Positions 1-5,697 of a stretch of 6,953 nt of DNA are shown piece by piece. This stretch comes from Rhizobiaceae bacterium. Its GTDB lineage: Bacteria > Pseudomonadota > Alphaproteobacteria > Rhizobiales > Rhizobiaceae. The notes under the pieces were generated by a model. The model searched no databases and was not told the origin of the DNA. It saw nothing but the letters and a program-made list of their open reading frames with translations. The DNA lies in assembly GCA_020696915.1 (NCBI GenBank), contig JAJFMR010000152.1, positions 1 to 6,953 of the forward strand, read 5' to 3'. The translations under genes were made by a program, and so were the position numbers. How positions within the stretch are numbered: position 1 is the stretch's first letter; every line of letters starts with the position of its first letter.

Positions 1-29
1 CGCGGCAGGTATGCTAACCGGAGCGCCGT

Positions 30-105
30 GCCCTTGTAGCTCAGCTGGTAGAGCAGCGGTTTTGTAAACCGAAGGTCGGCGGTTCGATCCCGTCCGGGGG
101 CACCA
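30..105 (+). tRNA. tRNA-Thr (anticodon UGU)
   Basis: This is a complete cloverleaf with an encoded CCA tail. The acceptor stem pairs 30-36 with 95-101, including two G-U pairs. The D arm is 39-54. The anticodon stem-loop is 56-72, with loop 61-67 reading TTTGTAA, which puts the anticodon TGT at 63-65 and decodes ACA and other Thr codons. The variable region is 73-77. The T arm is 78-94, with a TTCGATC loop. The discriminator A is at 102 and CCA at 103-105. The top pair of the anticodon stem is a G-A mismatch; the other four pair. A TATGCT at 10-15 could be its -10 box, but the -35 would lie outside the window. tRNA genes are common integration sites, and the DNA downstream is gene-poor. Confidence 0.97.
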
Positions 106-571
106 CTGTGATACGCTTCAACTTGAAACTACAGTCGGAGTGGCGCTGTTTCGCGCCGTTCATGGCGATGTACGGCTGTGGCCATCCTGGCGCTCACCGT
201 CTTGAGGCCGGCGCCGTTGGCAAGCGAATTCGTGGCCATGCTGTGGCGGTAGCCATGCGCGGGCTGGACGCCGAGCGCCAGCCGATCAGCCTCCTGAGCT
301 TGGTGGTCGTAGGGATTTATTCCTGACTGGCAACTGGTGTCACACAAATTCCGCTCCCGGTCGCGGAGGCGCTCGATCACGCCGCGCGCTCGCCCGTTGC
401 CGAGACGGCGGGACCATGGCCGAGGGAGGCTTGTGCCATTTGGCGGCGCGAAAAGGGCGTCCAGAAGCGGCTGCGGATGATGGGGCGGGCGGCTCGATAA
501 TGGCCCTGACCACTTGTGCATGCTATGAATGAGCGGAGCTTCGAACGAGGCACTTGGGAGGAAAGACGGCA
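106..571. other. gene-poor stretch downstream of tRNA-Thr
   Basis: I see no convincing gene here. Reading frames of 70 to 150 codons are open on both strands (for example minus 129-581 and plus 108-326), but none has a good ribosome binding site, a recognisable domain or a protein-like sequence. A short plus-strand frame from about 332 to 496 has coding-like composition but follows a stop and has no in-frame start, so it could be a gene fragment. A small hairpin (GGCGC at 142-146, GCGCC at 153-157) has no T-run after it. No copy of the tRNA 3' end was found elsewhere in the window, so an integration site is not demonstrated. Confidence 0.4.
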
Positions 572-940
572 GTGGCAACACGAGATCCCGATCCTGCAGC
601 CGTGAGGAGAGAGTTCGAAGCGCTCAAGAAGGACGCGGCGAAGCTGGCAAAACTATCCGAAGCGGCCATGACGAATGGATACTTCGTCCCGCTGGAGCAG
701 GCGAGGATCGACGGCTCAGTCGGACCCGCGCTGTTCAGGCACGAATATCGGAGGTATTTCGATATTGTCCTGGAAAAGATTCGCGAGGGGCAGAAGGAGA
801 CGGAACACATCCGATCGGCACTGCTTCAGATGCAGGCTGCTGCGACCAACTGCTCTCGGCGCACGACAGTGCCGCGCCTCGGTGCTCATCCCGATGACGC
901 CCGGTTCCAGGAGAGCCTCAGGGTGCCGCGAAAATCATGA
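572..940 (+). CDS. hypothetical protein, GTG start, unknown family
   Basis: A 122-residue product of no family I recognise. The GTG at 572 is chosen because a strong Shine-Dalgarno (GGGAGGA, 556-562) sits 9 bases upstream; a TTG at 554 in the same frame would overlap that site. The frame keeps G/C-rich third positions throughout. The predicted protein is hydrophilic and mostly helical over residues 8-86: a Lys/Ala-rich amphipathic stretch (about 15-35), a more structured middle (NGYFVPLEQARIDG, then HEYRRYFDIVLEKIREG), then a second charged helix. The last 30 residues are Arg/Pro-rich and less protein-like, so the end may have been altered by a frameshift. There is no signal peptide, membrane segment or Cys pattern. 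It stands alone between the tRNA and the oxidoreductase relic. It could equally be a degraded fragment of a longer gene. Confidence 0.5.
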   Translation: MATRDPDPAAVRREFEALKKDAAKLAKLSEAAMTNGYFVPLEQARIDGSVGPALFRHEYRRYFDIVLEKIREGQKETEHIRSALLQMQAAATNCSRRTTVPRLGAHPDDARFQESLRVPRKS

Positions 941-1144
941 CGACGAGGGGGCCGAACTGTACAAGGAGCACACCGAGCTATAGGGTTTTCGCGCAAATTG
1001 TTCTGCAGACCCGTTGAGGGGATCCCTCGCCGCTTTCCCAAACCTCCTGCAACGTGGCATGCCGCAACTGCTCCTTGCCCCCTGAGATGCCCGACCCGGC
1101 CGAATGGCCCCGGCTGCAGCCACTCGGCGCCCTGTCTGGCAGGA

Positions 1145-1439
1145 ATGCCCCTGGCGCCGGCGGACATCGTCGTCTGCCGCTGCGAAGAGGTTCGCCGGAG
1201 CGCGGTCGACGCGGCAATCGCCGATGGGCTGCGCCGGCCCCAACCAGCTGAAGGGTTTTACCCGCGCCGGCATGGGGCCGTGCCAGGGCCGCATGTGCGG
1301 CCACACCATAGTGGAGATGATGGCCACCGAGCGCGCAACGAGCCCGGCCGAGATCGGCTATTACCGCATCCGAATGCCGGTCAAGCCGGTCACCGTCGGC
1401 GAAGTCGCCGGATTGAATCGAAAAGGAGTAGCCACGTGA
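1145..1439 (+). pseudogene. opine oxidase A/HcnB-like oxidoreductase, C-terminal [2Fe-2S] BFD-domain relic
   Basis: This is the tail of an NAD(P)/FAD-dependent oxidoreductase of the type that forms the A subunit of opine/octopine oxidases and HcnB. In those proteins a BFD-like domain at the C-terminus binds a [2Fe-2S] cluster. All four cluster cysteines are present: CRC at 1175-1183 followed by EEVRR, and the GMGPCQGRMC motif with Cys at 1281 and 1296. The typical family ending GYYRIRMPVKPVT follows. The two halves lie in different frames. The first ends in IADG (to about 1228) and the match resumes with CAGPNQLK from 1230, so one extra base lies within 1226-1229. Upstream of about 1145 I find no trace of the FAD-binding body in any frame, so the gene is also truncated at its 5' end. 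If the extra base is a sequencing error, a 97-residue BFD-only protein could start at ATG 1145, but that ATG has no properly spaced ribosome binding site. The stop (TGA 1437-1439) overlaps the next gene's GTG. Confidence 0.78.
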
Positions 1440-1831
1440 GCAAACCGCAGCCGATCGAATACGCCGACGCTTCCCCCGAGGCGAGGGCAGTGTTCGACGA
1501 TATCAAGTCCTCCCGCAACCTGAAGGACGTCAACAATTTCTGGAAATACCTGGCTAACGACCCGAAGTCGCTGAAGCGAACCTGGGAAAGCGTCAAGGAA
1601 GTGATGGCGCCGGGCGCCCTCGACGCGGTCACCAAGGAGATGGTTTATCTCGCCGTTTCCGTGACCAACAACTGCGGCTACTGCATCGCCAGTCACAGCG
1701 CCGCGGCCGCCAAGGCCGGTATGACCCAAGAGCAGTTCGGCGAACTCATGGCCGTTGTCGGCATGGCCAACGAGACCAACCGTCTCGTAAACGGCTACCG
1801 TGTGCCGATCGACCCCGCCTTCGACAAGTAG
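1436..1831 (+). CDS. AhpD-like carboxymuconolactone decarboxylase (CMD) family protein
   Basis: A 131-residue cytoplasmic all-helical protein of the CMD/AhpD-like family. The family includes true gamma-carboxymuconolactone decarboxylases, but members with a CxxC act as thiol peroxidases or disulfide reductases. The catalytic set of AhpD is complete and correctly spaced: Glu68, then Cys80-Gly-Tyr-Cys83 twelve residues later, and His87 seven residues after the first Cys (motif NCGYCIASH). A redox role is therefore far more likely than decarboxylation. Length matches single-domain members. The frame is open far upstream, but GTG 1436 is the start: AAAAGGAG at 1421-1428 lies 7 bases before it and the family match begins there. 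The start overlaps the stop of the oxidoreductase relic (GTGA), as expected for translational coupling in a former operon. The AceE-like gene follows 24 bases later, so the two are probably co-transcribed. The natural substrate and electron donor are unknown. Confidence 0.93.
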   Translation: MSKPQPIEYADASPEARAVFDDIKSSRNLKDVNNFWKYLANDPKSLKRTWESVKEVMAPGALDAVTKEMVYLAVSVTNNCGYCIASHSAAAAKAGMTQEQFGELMAVVGMANETNRLVNGYRVPIDPAFDK

Positions 1832-1855
1832 TCGCCACACATCAAGAGCGAGATC

Positions 1856-4237
1856 ATGGAAGCGGAACGTGTCAGCCAGCTGAAGGCCATCGAAAAGCAG
1901 ATCCTCTGGCTGTCGTGCTGGATGATCCACCACGCCAATAACATCCGCGAAAAGGGCGAGGTGAAGGTCGGCGGCCATCAGGCTTCGTCGGCTTCGATGG
2001 TGTCGATCATGACAGCGCTCTATTTCCATGCCCTGCGGGCCCGCGACCGAGTGGCGGTGAAGCCGCACGCCTCGCCCGTGTTCCATGCCATCCAGTATCT
2101 GATGGGCAACCAGACGCGCGAAAAACTCGAGAACTTTCGCGGCTACGGCGGTGCCCAGTCCTATCCGAGCCGCACCAAGGACATCGACGACGTCGATTTG
2201 TCGACGGGCTCGGTCGGCCTCGGCGTCGCGATCACCGCCTTCGCCTCGATGATGCAGGACTATCTGGCGGCCAAGCCGTGGGCCGGCGGCATCGAACTCG
2301 GCCGCATGGTGGCGCTGGTCGGCGACGCCGAACTCGATGAAGGCAACATCTACGAATGCCTACAGGAAGGCTGGAAGCACGACCTGCGCAACACGTGGTG
2401 GGTGATCGACTACAATCGCCAGAGCCTTGACGGCGTGGTTCGCGAAGGCCTGTGGCAGCGCATTGAGGCGGTGTTCCGCGCCTTTGGCTGGGACGTCGTT
2501 GTCCTCAAGCATGGGGCCATGCAGCGCGCGGCCTTCGAGGAAGCGGGCGGCGAAAGGCTGCGCGATTGGATCGACCGCTGCCCCAACCAGCTCTACTCGG
2601 CGCTTACCTTCCAGGGCGGCGCGGCCTGGCGTAGCCGTCTCATGGACGAGATCGGCGACCAAGGCGACGTCAGCGCGCTGCTGGCGCGGCGCAGCGACGA
2701 CGATCTCTCGGCGTTGATGAACAATCTCGGCGGTCATTGCGTCGAGAGCCTCGCCGATGCTTTCGACGCTATCGACCACGACCGTCCCACGGTCTTTCTC
2801 GCCTACACGATCAAGGGCTGGGGAACGCCGCTCGCCGGCCACAAGGACAATCATGCCGGCCTGATGACTGGCGCCCAGATGGCCGACTTTCAGGCCTCGA
2901 TGGATGTCAAGGCGGGCAAAGAATGGGATCCGTTCGCCACCATCGCCAGGCCGGCGGCGCTGCGCGAGTTTCTCTCCAAGGTGCCTTTCTTCGAGAAAGG
3001 CCCGCGCCGCCACAAGGCGGACAAAGTCCGCACCACCGGGCCGGTCATGCTCGATGACCGCGTTCTTTCCACCCAAGCCGGCTTCGGCAAAATCCTCGAC
3101 GCGCTGGCCAAGCAAGGCGGCGACATCGCCGAACGCATCGTCACGACGGCGCCTGACGTCACTGTCTCGACCAATCTCGGTCCATGGGTCAACCGCCGCG
3201 GCCTGTTCGCCCGCGAGGCGCTCGCCGACACATTTCGCGACGAGCGCGTGCCGTCGGCACAGAAATGGATGTTCTCGCCCGAAGGCCAGCACATCGAACT
3301 GGGCATCGCCGAGATGAACCTTTTCCTGCTGCTCGGCGCGGCAGGCCTGTCGCACTCGCTGTTCGGCGCGCGCGTGCTGCCGATCGGAACCGTCTACGAT
3401 CCATTCGTGGCGCGCGGCCTCGATGCGCTCAACTACGCCTGCTACCAGGACGCGCGCTTCATGATCGTCGGAACGCCCTCCGGCATCACGCTGGCGCCCG
3501 AGGGCGGCGCCCACCAGTCGATCGGCTCGCAACTGATCGGCATGAGCCAGGACGGCCTCGCGGCCTTCGAACCTGCCTTCCTCGACGAACTGTCGATCAT
3601 CATGGACTGGTCGTTCGACTACATGCAGCGCGACGGGGACGGCGATCCGGACGAACGCACCTGGCTCCGGGACGAGACCGGTGGGTCGGTCTATCTGCGC
3701 CTGACGACGCGCCCACTCGAACAGCCGCGCCGCCGCGACGACGATGCCTTCCGCCAAAGCGTGATCGACGGCGCCTACTGGCTCCGCAAGCCAGGCCCCA
3801 ACGCCGAGATGGTGGTTGCCTACCAGGGCGTGGTCGCGCCCGAGGTAATCGAGGCGGCCGGTCGTCTCGGCGACGGGCGACGCGACATCGGCGTGCTTGC
3901 CGTGACCTCGGCCGACCGGCTCAACGCCGGCTGGACGGCGGCGCAACGGGCCCGCCGACGCGGCCATGCCAACGCGACCAGCCACATCGACGCTACTCTC
4001 GAGAAGTTGCCGCCGCACTGCACCATCGTGACCGTCACGGACGGCCATCCGGCGACGCTCGCGTGGCTCGGCGGAGTTGCAGGACACCGCACCGTGCCAC
4101 TCGGCGTCGAACATTTCGGCCAGACTGGTACAATCGCTGATCTCTACCGCCACTACGGCCTCGATGCCGATGGCATCGTCCGCATTGCTTCCAGCCTGAC
4201 GGCCGGCCCGCGGATACGGGAAACGTTTCTCCTATAG
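1856..4237 (+). CDS. AceE-like thiamine-diphosphate enzyme (homodimeric E1/transketolase superfamily)
   Basis: A 793-residue protein that follows E. coli AceE (pyruvate dehydrogenase E1) in architecture. Residues about 35-335 form the diphosphate-binding domain: GGHQASSAS at 39-47, HASP at 71-74, the ThDP/Mg motif GDAELDEG at 156-163 and its Asn in DYN at 185-187. A conserved IKGWG follows at 319-323. Residues about 400-620 form the pyrimidine-binding domain, with the catalytic Glu486 in GIAEMN and the PSGIT...EGGAHQ stretch at 541-554. Residues about 640-793 form the C-terminal domain, with VTSADRLN and the terminal HFGQTGTIADLYRHYGLD. Two points differ from AceE. GGH lies about 65 residues closer to the N-terminus, so the E2-docking segment is missing. 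The motif reads GDA rather than GDG. No E2 or E3 gene is in the window, so a stand-alone 2-keto acid or ketol-transferring enzyme is possible; the substrate cannot be told. The ATG at 1856 has only a weak GAG-type ribosome binding site and follows the CMD gene by 24 bases. Confidence 0.93.
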   Translation: MEAERVSQLKAIEKQILWLSCWMIHHANNIREKGEVKVGGHQASSASMVSIMTALYFHALRARDRVAVKPHASPVFHAIQYLMGNQTREKLENFRGYGGAQSYPSRTKDIDDVDLSTGSVGLGVAITAFASMMQDYLAAKPWAGGIELGRMVALVGDAELDEGNIYECLQEGWKHDLRNTWWVIDYNRQSLDGVVREGLWQRIEAVFRAFGWDVVVLKHGAMQRAAFEEAGGERLRDWIDRCPNQLYSALTFQGGAAWRSRLMDEIGDQGDVSALLARRSDDDLSALMNNLGGHCVESLADAFDAIDHDRPTVFLAYTIKGWGTPLAGHKDNHAGLMTGAQMADFQASMDVKAGKEWDPFATIARPAALREFLSKVPFFEKGPRRHKADKVRTTGPVMLDDRVLSTQAGFGKILDALAKQGGDIAERIVTTAPDVTVSTNLGPWVNRRGLFAREALADTFRDERVPSAQKWMFSPEGQHIELGIAEMNLFLLLGAAGLSHSLFGARVLPIGTVYDPFVARGLDALNYACYQDARFMIVGTPSGITLAPEGGAHQSIGSQLIGMSQDGLAAFEPAFLDELSIIMDWSFDYMQRDGDGDPDERTWLRDETGGSVYLRLTTRPLEQPRRRDDDAFRQSVIDGAYWLRKPGPNAEMVVAYQGVVAPEVIEAAGRLGDGRRDIGVLAVTSADRLNAGWTAAQRARRRGHANATSHIDATLEKLPPHCTIVTVTDGHPATLAWLGGVAGHRTVPLGVEHFGQTGTIADLYRHYGLDADGIVRIASSLTAGPRIRETFLL

Positions 4238-4536
4238 GAAATGGCCGTCTGAAGCCTGTGCTGTGTACGTCGCCGATGACGAGAAAGCGGGAAGGCGGGC
4301 AAATCGGCTGGCGGGCGAGCGCTTCCCGATAGCGCCGCAGCTTGGAGACGAAGCGAAGCTCGTTCAACTCGAGGCCACCTGTTTAAGTCTCTGATCACAG
4401 GCGCGTTGAACCGGGGCGCCTGCTCACGGGAGAGGAACGCGCTCTCTTCGAGCCCGATCTTCATCCCGCTGTTTGCGTCAACCTGGTATCGAAAGGTTGC
4501 GGCACCGGCTGCCTGCTGCGCTGGATGCGTCGATAC
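4238..4536. other. convergent intergenic region, no gene recognised
   Basis: This gap lies between the converging AceE-like and AraC genes. A minus-strand reading of protein-like quality runs from about 4464 to 4390 (begins MKIGLEESAFLSREQAPRF) and appears to continue in another frame from about 4372 to 4240 (ELNELRFVSKLRRYREALA). It could be a decayed gene with a frameshift, but I do not recognise the family. Two inverted repeats are present: CAGGCGC (4398-4404) with GCGCCTG (4416-4422), and GGTATCGA (4485-4492) with TCGATACC (4530-4537), the latter ending at the AraC stop codon. Neither is followed by a T-run on either strand, so no intrinsic terminator is called. Confidence 0.35.
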
Positions 4537-5556
4537 CTATGGGCGCCCGGCCGCCCGCCACTCGGCCGGCGAAACGGCGGCTATCTTCTTGAAGCTGCGG
4601 CTGAAGGCCGCTTCGGACGCATAGCCCACCTCGCGGCCGACAGCCGAGATCCGCGCGTTGCCTTCGGACAGGAGGCTTGCCGCGACCTGCACGCGCCAGC
4701 GGGCGAGATACTGGATGGGCGGACAGCCGACCAAGCGGGTGAAACGGGCCGCCAGCACCGATCGCGACGCTCCCGCCTTGCGCGCCAGTTGCTCCAGACG
4801 CCAGTTGCGCGCGGGGTTCCCGTGGATCATCGCGAGGGTTCGCCCGACTGCCGGATCGCGCAGCCCCGCCAGCCAGCCCGTCTGCCCCGGCGGCAACCCA
4901 TCGAGATAGCGGCGTACGACCTCGACGAACAGCAACTCGCTAAGGCGAAGGCGAATGCAATCGGCCCCCATCCCCTGCCGGGGCGCCTCCGACAGCGCAA
5001 TGTCGATCAGACGGTCGAGGAGATCGCCCCTTCCATTGCTGGAGCGCGGTACACGCATCAGCCGGGGCAACGCCCCGAGCAGAGGGTTGAACGGACCGGA
5101 ATCACAACCGAGAAAGCCGCAGACATATCGGGTGAGCGCCGGGCCGCCGCCACCTTCGAGAACCAGGAACGGCAGTTTTCCTGCGGCCATGGCGCGAAAG
5201 AACTCGAGCGAATCCGCCGTCGACAGGCCTGACATATGGCCCGGCGCATGGCGCATGGCGTAGCCATCACCGTGGGGGATCACCAGAACATCGCCTTCGG
5301 AGAACGGCAGCGGGCTATCCTCGCCCGTGCTGATCCAACCCGATCCGCTTGTGATGACGTGGTAGGAGATGACGTGACGGGCGCCGGGCAGGATGATGCC
5401 GGCGAACGAACCCGATTCAGGCACTTCCACGCTCCACGGAGACGAGGCTTCGACCTGAAAGAAGAGGGCTGCGCTGAGCTTGATCACACGCAGCACGTCG
5501 GAGAGCACGTCCTTGCCGGCGCCGAGTTCAGACGCGGCATGATTGTTCCGCTGCAT
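4537..5556 (-). CDS. AraC-family transcriptional regulator with N-terminal cupin domain
   Basis: A 339-residue DNA-binding regulator. Residues about 18-205 form the cupin sensor domain seen in many AraC proteins of proteobacteria (Cupin_6 type): LRVIKLSAALFF, then GARHVISYHVITSGSGW at 58-74, then FSEGDVLVIPHGDGYAM. Residues about 252-336 form the two helix-turn-helix units. The first is LEQLARKAGASRSVLAARFTR with the conserved VGCPPIQYLARWR at 276-288. The second is ISAVGREVGYASEAAFSRSF, ending SPAEWR. The frame stays open 342 bases beyond the chosen start, running antisense through the methyltransferase gene. ATG 5556 is preferred because AAAAGG lies 6 bases before it and the family match starts soon after. 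It is divergent from the DUF1330-methyltransferase gene, 141 bases away, and probably controls it. The ligand is unknown, but proteins with this cupin often sense small organic compounds. Confidence 0.92.
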   Translation of the reverse strand: MQRNNHAASELGAGKDVLSDVLRVIKLSAALFFQVEASSPWSVEVPESGSFAGIILPGARHVISYHVITSGSGWISTGEDSPLPFSEGDVLVIPHGDGYAMRHAPGHMSGLSTADSLEFFRAMAAGKLPFLVLEGGGGPALTRYVCGFLGCDSGPFNPLLGALPRLMRVPRSSNGRGDLLDRLIDIALSEAPRQGMGADCIRLRLSELLFVEVVRRYLDGLPPGQTGWLAGLRDPAVGRTLAMIHGNPARNWRLEQLARKAGASRSVLAARFTRLVGCPPIQYLARWRVQVAASLLSEGNARISAVGREVGYASEAAFSRSFKKIAAVSPAEWRAAGRP

Positions 5557-5602
5557 GGCCGGCCTTTTGATCACGGACGTTTCGTCAAGCAATCGGGACT
5601 TC

Positions 5603-5627
5603 CGGTCATGGGGCGTAACCATGACCG
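5603..5627. promoter_or_regulatory. perfect inverted repeat, likely operator in the AraC/methyltransferase divergent region
   Basis: The arms are CGGTCATGG (5603-5611) and CCATGACCG (5619-5627), a perfect 9-bp inverted repeat with a 7-base spacer. The centres of the arms are 16 bases apart, about one and a half helical turns. It lies 47 bases upstream of the AraC start and ends 4 bases before a consensus -10 box that faces the methyltransferase gene, so a protein bound here would cover the -35 position. The obvious candidate binder is the divergent AraC protein, although many AraC proteins prefer direct repeats. A different dimeric regulator is the alternative. Confidence 0.6.
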
Positions 5628-5631
5628 ATCT

Positions 5632-5637
5632 TATAAT
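5632..5637 (+). promoter_or_regulatory. -10 box TATAAT of the methyltransferase promoter
   Basis: A perfect TATAAT in an otherwise GC-rich region, 60 bases upstream of the methyltransferase ATG and on its strand. At a 16 to 18 base spacing the -35 position reads GGGGCG, TGGGGC or ATGGGG, none close to TTGACA, and it lies in the inverted repeat. A perfect -10 with a poor -35 overlapping an operator is the usual layout of an activator-dependent promoter, so regulated transcription starting near 5644 is inferred. No equally good promoter was found for the AraC gene; a TTGACG on the minus strand near 5585 has no matching -10. Confidence 0.55.
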
Positions 5638-5697
5638 GCCCGGGGAAGCTGATCCACGGCGCATCCAAAAGCGGCTTGGGAGACAGGGAACCGGGCA

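Noticed and set aside
978..1160. Minus-strand reading resembling a SPASM-type tail (LRHATLQEVWES).
   Set aside because: The resemblance covers about a dozen residues, has no cysteine pattern to support it and lies in decayed sequence.
998..1435. A 146-residue upstream extension of the CMD protein in the same frame.
   Set aside because: The extension reads through the oxidoreductase relic, partly in its wrong frame; the GTG at 1436 has a strong ribosome binding site and matches the family's start.
1361..2086. A 241-codon minus-strand frame across the CMD gene and the start of the AceE-like gene.
   Set aside because: It is antisense to two well-supported genes and its His/Arg/Gly-rich translation has no family signature.
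3184..4140. A 318-codon plus-strand frame within the AceE-like gene.
   Set aside because: It is an out-of-frame shadow, Arg-rich, and the conserved E1 motifs are all in the other frame.
2360..4153. A 597-codon open frame on the minus strand inside the AceE-like gene.
   Set aside because: It is antisense to a clear ThDP enzyme; long antisense frames are expected in GC-rich codon-biased genes, and the translation shows no domain.
4398..4422. CAGGCGC/GCGCCTG hairpin as a terminator for the AceE-like or AraC gene.
   Set aside because: There is no T-run on either side, and it is over 100 bases from both stop codons.
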